Positions 1 through 5,983 of a stretch of 6,000 nt of DNA are shown one piece after another; the stretch's first letter is position 1; the number at the start of each line of letters is the position of its first letter. The position numbers and the translations under genes were made by a program. The notes beneath the pieces are model-generated. The model did no database searches and was not told the origin of the DNA. It worked only from the letters and a program-made list of their open reading frames with translations. The stretch is from Methanobacteriota archaeon (GTDB taxonomy: Archaea > Halobacteriota > Methanosarcinia > Methanosarcinales > Methanoperedenaceae). The stretch covers positions 1-6,000 of the forward strand of contig JAHIFK010000172.1 in the NCBI GenBank assembly GCA_018900975.1, written 5' to 3'.

Positions 1-1
1 G

Positions 2-694
2 AAGATACGGGATACTGAAATGCGTAAAAGCTTTAATGAAAAAGACCTTGAGCAAAAGCAGATCTCCTATGAAGAGATGGGCGCAAGAGTTAGGGGCTTC
101 CAGGTCGAAATAAAGGAGAAAGAAGGTCAGCTTCAAAAGTTGAATAAAGATATAATTGAAATGGAAAAGTTCCTTGCAGACATAGCAGGACTTGAGATAA
201 AGCTTGAGAATGAGAAGCGCTTCAGGGATTATGCGAAGTTCGTGCGGGAAACGCTTCGCGATTCAGGACAGCATATAGTGATCGAGCTGATAGGAGAGAT
301 AAGCGGGGAGGCGAATAACCTTTACTGTTCCATCATGGATGACTTCTCACAGGAACTGCGCTGGAGCGAGGATTATATGATAAGGATAATCGAAAGCGGC
401 GAGGAAAAAATTTTCCAGCAGTTAAGCGGAGGCGAGAAGATGGGCGCTGCTCTGGCGGTGCGGCTTGCGCTCCTGAAGATCCTCTCCAGTTCTGACTTCG
501 TATTTCTTGATGAGCCCACGCAGAACATGGATGAGATACGAAGAGAAAAACTGTCAGAGCAGATAATGAATATCCGCGGATTCAAACAGGTGTTCGTTAT
601 CTCGCACGATGATACCTTTAACGAGAAATACGCGAATGTGATCAAGCTCCATAAAATTGACGGTGAAAGCAGGGTTGTATCATGCTCGACTTGA
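2..694 (+). CDS. rad50: Rad50-type DNA repair ATPase, C-terminal part (5' truncated by window edge)
   Basis: The reading frame is open from the left edge, so this is the C-terminal ~230 residues of a larger protein; the ATG at 20 is probably internal. Residues 1-65 (counted from that ATG) are charged and heptad-like, the returning coiled coil. The rest is the C-terminal half of an SMC/Rad50 ATPase head: ABC signature LSGGEK (residues 135-140), Walker B FVFLDEPT (160-167) with D-loop QNMD (168-171), and H-loop VISHDD (193-198). The Walker A half and any zinc hook lie outside the window. Rad50 works with Mre11 to tether and process double-strand breaks. An SMC or other ABC-type repair ATPase is possible from the head alone, but the overlapping nurA gene favours Rad50. 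Mre11 is expected upstream; this is an inference. Confidence 0.87.
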   Translation, partial: KIRDTEMRKSFNEKDLEQKQISYEEMGARVRGFQVEIKEKEGQLQKLNKDIIEMEKFLADIAGLEIKLENEKRFRDYAKFVRETLRDSGQHIVIELIGEISGEANNLYCSIMDDFSQELRWSEDYMIRIIESGEEKIFQQLSGGEKMGAALAVRLALLKILSSSDFVFLDEPTQNMDEIRREKLSEQIMNIRGFKQVFVISHDDTFNEKYANVIKLHKIDGESRVVSCST

Positions 695-1830
695 AAAGCA
701 TCTCTGACCAGTTCGACGCAAGGCTCTCAGCCATAAAATCGTATGACGTGGAGCGCTCCACACTTTCAGAGGAATACAGGAATGAACTTAAGAAATTGAA
801 TGTGATCGATATTTCCATGAACGAGCGCCTTAATGATTACAGCGGCGCGAAGCTCCTTGAACCTGGAAAACTCATCCACCCTTTTCCTTTCAACTGGAAG
901 AACAGGCATGATGCTATTGAATGGGTGGATTCTGTGCTCTCTGGTGTTGCCGTGGGGGCAGTGGATGGCAGCCAGATATATTCGGATAAGAACTATGAGA
1001 TCCCGCTTGCAGTCATACAGACTTCGCAAATACTGAACAGGCATACGGACGATAGCGATTATAAAGAGAATGTTGAGGCTGAGATCATAACACCTGATGA
1101 ATTCGAGGATGCAAGTGTGTATTCCTTCGGCAGCGAATACGTCGATGCGCGCCGATTTGCACTGGAATGCGACAGTATCATGCAGCTCATGAAAGAGCAG
1201 GATAAGCCCGTCATCATGCTTGACGGAGCGCTGATCCTTTCTCATATCAATGTCCTTAACAGGAACATCAGGGAAATTTATGTCAGGGCAATAAATAAAC
1301 TGCTTGAAGCCTCGGAAAAAACGCGCGCTCCTGTTATCGGATTCATTGATACTACCATGCCGCGCGATATCACTTTGATGATGCATTTCCTTTTCGGGCT
1401 GAAAAAGGGCAAGCTCTCTGATACGCATCTTTTCTCGCATCTATTGTGGGGTGAGAGGACAGCGGCGTTCCTCTGCGACAGGGATGACAGGAGGGGAGAG
1501 GAAGTGCGCTCTGTGCTGGATAACTATGGCAAATTCAGAGATCGGATCGCGTTTTTCTATATGAGGGTTAGCAACGGTCTTCCCGCGCGCGTGGAATTTC
1601 CGGTGTGGATGTATGACGAGAGCATGGTGGATAAGATCGCAGATATAATCAGGGCAGAATGCGTTATCCGCAGCAATTATCCGGATATTCTTATGCGGGC
1701 ACATGAGGCTGCGGTGATTAAGATGAACGAGCATGAGCTGTTCTACGGGATGCTTGATAATTTCTGCAAAGCGCACGGGATAAGGATCAATAAGAGCGCC
1801 AAACAGTTTCATAAAATGATGAACAGGTGA
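682..1830 (+). CDS. nurA: NurA-family 5'-3' DNA nuclease
   Basis: This 382-residue protein matches the NurA nuclease, which with HerA resects DNA ends to give 3' single strands after Mre11-Rad50 acts. Visible family marks, in order: VGAVDGSQ (residues 91-98, metal-binding Asp95), E152 in the SEYVD segment, IMLDG (178-182, second acidic site at D181), GFIDT (220-224), the strand RVEFPVW (303-309), and YPDILMRAH (333-341) with a candidate catalytic His341. The RNaseH-like core is complete and the length is normal for the family. The ATG at 682 lies inside the 3' end of rad50, giving a 13-base overlap and implying translational coupling. A GGTGA at 662-666 could act as Shine-Dalgarno, but its spacing is long. 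Residue roles are assigned by motif position, not by alignment. Confidence 0.9.
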   Translation: MLDLKSISDQFDARLSAIKSYDVERSTLSEEYRNELKKLNVIDISMNERLNDYSGAKLLEPGKLIHPFPFNWKNRHDAIEWVDSVLSGVAVGAVDGSQIYSDKNYEIPLAVIQTSQILNRHTDDSDYKENVEAEIITPDEFEDASVYSFGSEYVDARRFALECDSIMQLMKEQDKPVIMLDGALILSHINVLNRNIREIYVRAINKLLEASEKTRAPVIGFIDTTMPRDITLMMHFLFGLKKGKLSDTHLFSHLLWGERTAAFLCDRDDRRGEEVRSVLDNYGKFRDRIAFFYMRVSNGLPARVEFPVWMYDESMVDKIADIIRAECVIRSNYPDILMRAHEAAVIKMNEHELFYGMLDNFCKAHGIRINKSAKQFHKMMNR

Positions 1831-1888
1831 TATAAACAAATGAGAGAGTAATTTATTCGTTATCGGTTAAGAGAAAAACCGGACGATA

Positions 1889-1962
1889 GAACACGGATTG
1901 CGCGGATGACGCGGATGCGCACGGATCCGTGAAAATCCGTCCGATCCGTGTCATCCGTGTTC
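1889..1962. repeat. Symmetric hairpin repeat with phased CGGAT/ATCCG words
   Basis: CGGAT starts at 1894, 1903, 1912 and 1922, and ATCCG starts at 1925, 1935, 1944 and 1953. All four pairs are symmetric about position 1925.5, with 9-10 base spacing. The outer arms GAACACGGAT (1889-1898) and ATCCGTGTTC (1953-1962) are perfectly complementary over 10 bp, and the centre CACGGATCCGTG (1920-1931) is a perfect 12-base palindrome. The segments between words mostly do not pair, so the structure is helices separated by small internal loops. From memory, similar CGGAT-rich intergenic repeats are scattered through many environmental bacterial and archaeal genomes. I cannot confirm copies from this window alone. 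Confidence 0.85.
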
Positions 1963-2021
1963 GATTTAAATTAAATTGGAGAATCGCATGCAATGAATAC
2001 TAATAAGCATGTACGAAAATT

Positions 2022-2099
2022 GAAACCGCAGATAAACGCAGATGAACGCAGATTAGTTGCTGCGTTTCTCTGTGTCCTCTGTGCACTCTGTGGTTTTTC
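2022..2099. repeat. Hairpin repeat with CGCAGA x3 facing TCTGTG x3
   Basis: The left arm carries CGCAGAT at 2027, 2037 and 2047 (10-base period). The right arm carries CTCTGTG at 2068, 2077 and 2086 (9-base period). Each CGCAGA can pair with a TCTGTG using one G-U pair, and the base is closed by AAACC (2023-2027) with GGTTT (2092-2096). AACGCA (2045-2050) and TGCGTT (2061-2066) offer an alternative perfect inner stem. The need for G-U pairs means the fold is better as RNA read on this strand than as DNA. Related 'ACGCAGAT' and 'CTCTGTG' repeats recur, as I recall, in intergenic DNA of many unrelated prokaryotes; the function is unknown. Confidence 0.8.
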
Positions 2100-2104
2100 G
2101 AACC

Positions 2105-2118
2105 GGAAAATAATTATA
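2105..2118 (+). promoter_or_regulatory. Candidate archaeal BRE/TATA promoter for the HAS-like/herA unit
   Basis: GGAAAA followed by TAATTATA lies about 25-35 bases upstream of the ATG at 2142 and resembles a purine-rich BRE plus an archaeal TATA box. If it is used, transcription would start very near the ATG and give a leaderless or nearly leaderless message. That fits the lack of a clear Shine-Dalgarno before 2142. This rests on pattern and position only. Confidence 0.35.
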
Positions 2119-2141
2119 GGTATCACAAATGAGTTGGTAAT

Positions 2142-2654
2142 ATGGTAATAGGAGACATAATCAGGGTCGAGGATGCGAATACGTATCTTGTAAAAATACC
2201 GCCCGATGCCCAGAAGGAGCGCATCGGCAGAATGGTGAAAATAGAAAAAGCGGATGAGACGATCGTAGGTGTGATAAAGAACATCACGCACACCATACGC
2301 GAGGAACTCATACCATATATCGAGCCTGATAAGCAGCCAAAGTATGCCCCATTTAATGAGGATTTCAGGAACAGCTATTACATAATTCATGGGCTCGGCA
2401 CGATCCGCAGCGGGATCGTGAGGTACGATATAGATTCCCCGCCTGATATCAGGGATAAACTCGAACTGTTGAGCCCTGATGAAATGCGGGAATTCCATAC
2501 CCGGAACGGCAAACCAAGCGCCGCATATTTCCATACAAGCAGGGATGCGCTTGATAAGACGCTGCTCCTGTGCATAGCAGAGCAGGTTGAATCAGGGTGC
2601 CCTGAATGCAGACCGATGATGCGGCTTGTGAAGAAACACCTGAGGAGGGATTAA
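2142..2654 (+). CDS. HerA-linked small protein, HAS-barrel-like (unrecognised family)
   Basis: I do not recognise this 170-residue protein as a named family. Its first ~60 residues read as alternating short beta strands: GDIIRVED, TYLVKIP, RIGRMVKIEK, ETIVGVIKNI. The segment 'IGRMVKIE...ETIVGVI' resembles the HAS-barrel found at the N-terminus of HerA-type ATPases. The middle (70-110) is mixed, and the C-terminal ~50 residues are probably helical, with a lone CPEC (153-156) and a basic end. There is no signal peptide or membrane segment. A stop at 2130-2132 and no other start codon before 2142 fix the ATG. The stop codon abuts the herA ATG, so the two are almost certainly co-translated. A HerA accessory or loading role is inferred from the context and fold guess only. 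Confidence 0.8.
   Translation: MVIGDIIRVEDANTYLVKIPPDAQKERIGRMVKIEKADETIVGVIKNITHTIREELIPYIEPDKQPKYAPFNEDFRNSYYIIHGLGTIRSGIVRYDIDSPPDIRDKLELLSPDEMREFHTRNGKPSAAYFHTSRDALDKTLLLCIAEQVESGCPECRPMMRLVKKHLRRD
2642..2648 (+). promoter_or_regulatory. Strong Shine-Dalgarno for herA
   Basis: GAGGAGG sits 6 bases before the herA ATG, inside the last codons of the upstream gene. It is the best ribosome-binding site in the window and fixes the herA start at 2655. Confidence 0.75.
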
Positions 2655-4223
2655 ATGCTCGGGACAGTAAGTAATTCGGATGAAGAGGGGTTCACGTTCA
2701 TCTCATGCGAGCGCCTGCCTGCGGGAATGTTCGTGTGCTATGACGATGCGGGAAAGAACATTCTGTGCAGGGTGGGACACGCGCAGCCCCTGAACCATTA
2801 TCCGCAGGAGTTCCTTATGGATACTGAGCTTGATGCGGATGAGGTATCAGGATTCTACGGTCTTGATCCTGAGGATTTCAAGTATTATTCCTATGCAGCG
2901 TCGGTCATCGGTTATTTTGATGATGCAATGGGTGAGTTCGTACATCCCCGTACGAATCCTGCATGCGGGGTAAAGATCGCACGCGCTGGCGAAGAAGTGC
3001 TGAAAGACATAAGCAAGATCAATAAAGGCGCTGCAGGTTCCGCATTCATGGGAAACGTCCTGGGCGCGGATACTGGCGTCGTATTGTCTGTCCGGGATAT
3101 CGTGAGCCAGCACGTATCTGTCATCGCCTCGACGGGCGCGGGAAAATCATATACTGTGGGAGTCCTGGTGGAAGAATTGATGAAACCCTATAACATGGCT
3201 CCCGTCCTGGTATTTGACCCGCACGGTGAATATTCATCCCTGGGTGAAGTCCAGAACATGCCGGATTTCATTACTCCAACGTATCGCCCGAAGGTCAGGA
3301 CTGTCAAACCTGAGAGCATAAAGATCCGCATCAGCGACCTTCTGTTCAGCGATTTTGTCAGTATAATGGATGACGGCACGATGTCGGATAAGATGAAGAC
3401 GCTCTTTCGGTCTGCGTATCACAATCTCAAGAACAACAGCAAGAAAAAGTTCACGCGCAACGAACTGAAGCAGGAGATAGAGGCGCTGCGGGACTCGACG
3501 AACGAGCCGACGATCGAAGGCATCCTGTGGAGGTTCGGGAAAATGTACGGTTCAATATTCGATGATTTCCAGACCATCCCGCTTGCTGATTATTTCAAAG
3601 TGGGGCAGCTTACGATAATGGATGTATCAGGCATTGAGGAGACGTTCCAGCAGCTTATCGCATCCGTGATGCTGCGGCGGCTGTTCGACGCGCGGGAGGG
3701 TACAGAGAACAACCGGTATAACGAGACGCATGTGGATAAGTTCCTTCCCTATCCTGTTTTCGTGATCATCGAGGAGGCGCACAGGTTCGCGCCGCATAGC
3801 GGTGAGGCGAAGTCAAAGAGCATCCTGAAAACGATACTCTCTGAAGGCAGGAAGTTCGGGGTGGGCGTGTGCCTTGTCTCCCAGAGACCGAGCAAGCTGG
3901 ATGCGGATTCGCTTTCACAGTGCATGACCCAGATAACGATGCGGATAATCAACCCGACAGACCAGCAGCAGATCGCCCAGAGCATCGAGAGCGCGAGCAG
4001 GGAGCTGATATCAGAGCTTCCTTCACTTGCGAAAGGGCAGGCGATAATCTCAGGTGTGGCGATCAATACGCCGACGTTAGTGAGGATAAGGAAGAGGCTG
4101 ACGAGCGATGTGAGGGGGAGGAGCAAGGATGCGCCCGCGCTTTGGGCAGCGCAGAGGAAGTATGAGGAGAAGCATGAGAGGGCGCAGGTGAGGGCGGATG
4201 AGGAGATGGATGTGGGGGTGTGA
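2655..4223 (+). CDS. herA: HerA DNA translocase/helicase (FtsK-HerA superfamily ATPase)
   Basis: A 522-residue, full-length HerA, the hexameric ATPase that pumps DNA and activates NurA during break resection. The N-terminal ~110 residues form the beta-rich HAS-barrel. The ATPase core follows: Walker A ASTGAGKSYT (158-167, Lys164), the strand VLVFDPHGEYSS (184-195), a helical insertion (about 240-300), Walker B VFVIIEEAHRFAP (368-380, acidic pair E373/E374), then SEGRKFGVG (396-404) with the conserved Arg399 and VSQRPSKL (408-415) as sensor region. 'NPTDQQQIAQ' and 'LAKGQAIISG' are typical of the C-terminal HerA core. The last ~40 residues are charged and low-complexity, ending at a G-rich stop region. 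Nuclease partner nurA lies ~0.8 kb upstream on the same strand. SIR2-HerA-type defence is unlikely because a genuine NurA is present. Confidence 0.93.
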   Translation: MLGTVSNSDEEGFTFISCERLPAGMFVCYDDAGKNILCRVGHAQPLNHYPQEFLMDTELDADEVSGFYGLDPEDFKYYSYAASVIGYFDDAMGEFVHPRTNPACGVKIARAGEEVLKDISKINKGAAGSAFMGNVLGADTGVVLSVRDIVSQHVSVIASTGAGKSYTVGVLVEELMKPYNMAPVLVFDPHGEYSSLGEVQNMPDFITPTYRPKVRTVKPESIKIRISDLLFSDFVSIMDDGTMSDKMKTLFRSAYHNLKNNSKKKFTRNELKQEIEALRDSTNEPTIEGILWRFGKMYGSIFDDFQTIPLADYFKVGQLTIMDVSGIEETFQQLIASVMLRRLFDAREGTENNRYNETHVDKFLPYPVFVIIEEAHRFAPHSGEAKSKSILKTILSEGRKFGVGVCLVSQRPSKLDADSLSQCMTQITMRIINPTDQQQIAQSIESASRELISELPSLAKGQAIISGVAINTPTLVRIRKRLTSDVRGRSKDAPALWAAQRKYEEKHERAQVRADEEMDVGV

Positions 4224-4254
4224 GGTTGGGGGAAAGGATGGGGATGGAAGGGGG
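4214..4254 (+). other. G-run cluster, possible G-quadruplex, across the herA stop
   Basis: Four runs of 4-5 G lie at 4214-4218, 4228-4232, 4240-4243 and 4250-4254, separated by 9, 7 and 6 bases. The first is in the last herA codons; the stop is at 4221-4223. In single-stranded DNA or in the mRNA this could fold into a four-tier quadruplex. It sits at the end of a purine-rich stretch (from about 4080) that also contains GGGGG at 4114-4118. A role in 3'-end formation is speculative. Confidence 0.5.
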
Positions 4255-4445
4255 ATTATGCGGGATATTTTCAAAAGCAATATGTACATGCCTTGAACTT
4301 AACACGGAGTTGGGGTGACTGCAACGAAAGGTGTTCTCATACACCAGAAATGCGATAGAATGCCAGAGCAAACCTGCAAAACCCAAAAATTAGGCGCCCG
4401 CAATTTAGCAAATTATTTAGATTATATGGTACCAATAGTGGAAAG
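4224..4445. other. 222-base boundary region between herA and the AT-rich cassette
   Basis: No supported gene. G+C falls along the region from the G-rich herA end to AT-rich DNA beyond about 4400. GGTGT (4330-4334) and ACACC (4341-4345) form a short perfect stem with a 6-base loop, and GGCGCC (4393-4398) is a restriction-like palindrome. I see no T-tract terminator, tRNA, attachment-site repeat or transposase remnant. Confidence 0.6.
4411..4428 (+). promoter_or_regulatory. Candidate TATA promoter of the AT-rich cassette
   Basis: AATTATTTAGATTATATG lies 18-35 bases before the ATG at 4446. It offers TATA-like words at the usual archaeal distance (~25 bases) for initiation at or near the start codon. 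There is no good Shine-Dalgarno before 4446, which fits a leaderless message. AT-rich background makes chance matches likely. Confidence 0.35.
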
Positions 4446-5180
4446 ATGGAACTAGAGTTAAATGAGATGATGTATTATGCTTGTTCAAAGTGTAATAAGA
4501 AATTAAAAATTCAATGGCATACACCTGGGAAAAAAATATGGTATAGTCATAGAGAATTTATAGATTTAGACGAAACAAATTCAAATAATCCAAAATATTT
4601 CTGGTGTACTCATTGTAATAAACCTCATGACTTACAGAGAGATTGCTTAATACATAAGGCTATTATAATATATAAAGGAAAAACAGGGAAAATTAACTCT
4701 CAAACATCCCAATTATCACACGATGACATTCTCCCGCAAATAAACGAACATGTCTTGCGAAATTCAAATGTGAGAAATTGGAAACAAGCTGTCCGTAATA
4801 GTAATAGCCTTCCTTGGCCATGTGATAGAGATACACGATTAAGAATGCCAGACCTTATATATTGTGCGCCCGATAGTACTCTCAGATTTGGATATTCAAT
4901 CACGAATATTATTGAATATGAAACAGAGACGTCAGCATGCGAAATCTTAGAAAGATCTAAAGATTATAATTTATCTTCAAAAATTATGATCCAAAATAAT
5001 GCGCAAAGTCATGTAAATTTACCAAGAATTATTTTTCTTTATAATAGACAAACAGATATTTCTATAGACAAGGTTAAGAACGTTGTAAAAACTTTGACTC
5101 CTGAATATTTAGACAACGTTTTCGTTGACTATTATGATGAAGATGGTGAATGGTTTGAAAAATATTTTAAAAAAATTTAA
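4446..5180 (+). CDS. Zinc-ribbon protein with possible PD-(D/E)XK nuclease-like domain
   Basis: I do not recognise this 244-residue protein as a named family. The N-terminus holds CSKC (13-16) and CTHC (54-57), a paired-CxxC arrangement expected to bind one zinc; His61 and Cys67 lie close behind. Residues 70-125 are polar and probably linker or helical. Residues 130-200 show MPDLIYC (134-140), a strand IIEYETE (155-161), a helix, then the hydrophobic strand PRIIFLYN (193-200). That order, with Asp136 and Glu157-x-Glu159, resembles a PD-(D/E)XK nuclease core in which the lysine is replaced by glutamate, as in BamHI (ExE). This assignment is inferred from pattern only. The ATG at 4446 is the first start after an in-frame stop at 4356. 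The gene is AT-rich, unlike its upstream neighbours, and lies 35 bases before the TIR gene, so the two are probably co-transcribed. Confidence 0.75.
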   Translation: MELELNEMMYYACSKCNKKLKIQWHTPGKKIWYSHREFIDLDETNSNNPKYFWCTHCNKPHDLQRDCLIHKAIIIYKGKTGKINSQTSQLSHDDILPQINEHVLRNSNVRNWKQAVRNSNSLPWPCDRDTRLRMPDLIYCAPDSTLRFGYSITNIIEYETETSACEILERSKDYNLSSKIMIQNNAQSHVNLPRIIFLYNRQTDISIDKVKNVVKTLTPEYLDNVFVDYYDEDGEWFEKYFKKI

Positions 5181-5207
5181 ATGTGAACTAAATATTAGAA
5201 TAACTGC

Positions 5208-5212
5208 AAGGT
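5208..5212 (+). promoter_or_regulatory. Weak Shine-Dalgarno before the TIR gene
   Basis: AAGGT lies 3 bases before the ATG at 5216. The spacing is short, but the stop at 5201 leaves no other ATG in that frame, so the start is well fixed. Confidence 0.4.
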
Positions 5213-5215
5213 AAC

Positions 5216-5914
5216 ATGAATCTGAATATTACTGGTACTGATAAATTAAAAATTTTTTTTAGTTATTCAACAACTGATAAAAAAATCGTAGGACTTCTTA
5301 AAGATCCATTGGAATTATATGGATTCGAAGTTTTTGTAGCACACGATGATGATGCCATTGAACCTGCCGTTGAATGGCAATATGTAATTATAGATAATTT
5401 GAAGAAATGCGATATATTCATCCCACTTATTACTAACAATTTCAAAGAATCCAATTGGACCGACCAAGAAACAGGTATGGCAAAAATTAGTGGTAAGTTT
5501 ATAATACCTCTCGAAGTTGATGACCATCCATATGGTTTTATTGGAAATATTCAGAGTCTGAAATTAGATAGAAACAAACTTACCTCAAAAAATTCAATTG
5601 AATTTGAAACATACGTAAAATATGATTTACCGATAAAGATTTTTAAAATAATAGAAAAAGTACCTATATTTGAAAAGTATATGGTTGACATATTTATTAA
5701 AGAGCTTGGGTTTATTGGAAGCTTTGCTACGGCAAATGAGCACGTTAAATTAATTGACCATTTTAATAATTTTACACCTGAACAAATTAATCAAATATAC
5801 CAAATAACATATGAAAACCGACAGATTCATGATGCTAATGTGGCACAAAAAGTATTGAAAAACTTTTTTGAACGTATAGGAAAGTATAAACGCATATCCA
5901 TATCTTGCAGTTGA
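5216..5914 (+). CDS. TIR-domain protein, probable NAD-processing effector
   Basis: This 232-residue protein starts with a TIR domain (about residues 10-145). Box 1 is KIFFSYSTTDK (12-22), followed by the loop-strand FEVFVAHDD (37-45), the helix around W54, the strand CDIFIPLIT (65-73) and SNWTDQETGMA (79-89). Glu85 in the last motif matches the position of the catalytic glutamate of TIR NADases, and IIPLEVDD (96-103) is the next strand. Residues 145-225 are helical and of no family I recognise; they may sense a trigger or mediate assembly. No signal peptide or membrane segment is seen, so it should be cytosolic. Bacterial and archaeal TIR proteins often deplete or convert NAD during anti-phage defence. 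Such a role here is inferred from the domain, the foreign-looking AT-rich composition and the paired zinc-ribbon gene. Confidence 0.9.
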   Translation: MNLNITGTDKLKIFFSYSTTDKKIVGLLKDPLELYGFEVFVAHDDDAIEPAVEWQYVIIDNLKKCDIFIPLITNNFKESNWTDQETGMAKISGKFIIPLEVDDHPYGFIGNIQSLKLDRNKLTSKNSIEFETYVKYDLPIKIFKIIEKVPIFEKYMVDIFIKELGFIGSFATANEHVKLIDHFNNFTPEQINQIYQITYENRQIHDANVAQKVLKNFFERIGKYKRISISCS

Positions 5915-5935
5915 ATTTTCACCATTAAATTGATA

Positions 5936-5983
5936 TTCTTGGCTTTCATTCTTGTGTGTGTCACTAAAAACAAAAACCAAGAA
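5936..5983. repeat. Weak inverted repeat downstream of the TIR gene
   Basis: TTCTTGG (5936-5942) and CCAAGAA (5977-5983) are perfect complements around a 34-base loop. It lies 22 bases after the TIR stop. The loop is long and there is no downstream T-tract on the + strand in view, so a terminator role is uncertain. The rest of 5915-6000 shows nothing recognisable. Confidence 0.3.

Larger units (their letters stand above)
1831..2141. other. 311-base intergenic region with two hairpin repeats
   Basis: I see no credible gene here. Just after nurA, CGGTT (1864-1868) and AACCG (1877-1881) form a 5-bp stem with an 8-base purine loop. It has no T-tract, so calling it a terminator would be weak. Two larger hairpin repeats follow (1889-1962 and 2022-2099), then an A/T-rich stretch that probably carries the promoter of the next gene. 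The region splits what would otherwise be a continuous rad50-nurA-herA cluster. Confidence 0.7.

Noticed and set aside
766..1440. 224-codon open frame on the - strand inside nurA
   Set aside because: It is antisense to clear NurA motifs and its product is rich in His, Arg and Ile with no recognisable motif, as expected of a shadow frame.
1889..2099. CRISPR array
   Set aside because: The repeated words are only 5-7 bases with 9-10 base periods and arms are inverted; there are no 25-37 base direct repeats with unique spacers.
1971..2534. 187-codon open frame on the - strand over the repeat region and the small gene
   Set aside because: Its N-terminal half is antisense to the better supported 170-residue gene and the rest runs through the hairpin repeats. 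The product has no domain-like pattern.
4063..4386. 107-codon - strand frame at the herA end, rich in Pro, Ser and His
   Set aside because: The composition is explained by reading the complement of the G- and A-rich strand; it is a low-complexity shadow.
2655..5914. HerA as the ATPase of a HerA-TIR defence system
   Set aside because: HerA has its own partners (nurA upstream and the abutting small gene), differs in composition from the TIR cassette, and is separated from it by 222 bases with a candidate new promoter.
5750..5980. 76-codon - strand frame with a hydrophobic stretch, overlapping the TIR 3' end
   Set aside because: It could suggest a small membrane protein or antitoxin, but most of it is antisense to the TIR gene in AT-rich DNA, where hydrophobic shadows are common, and I see no ribosome-binding site.
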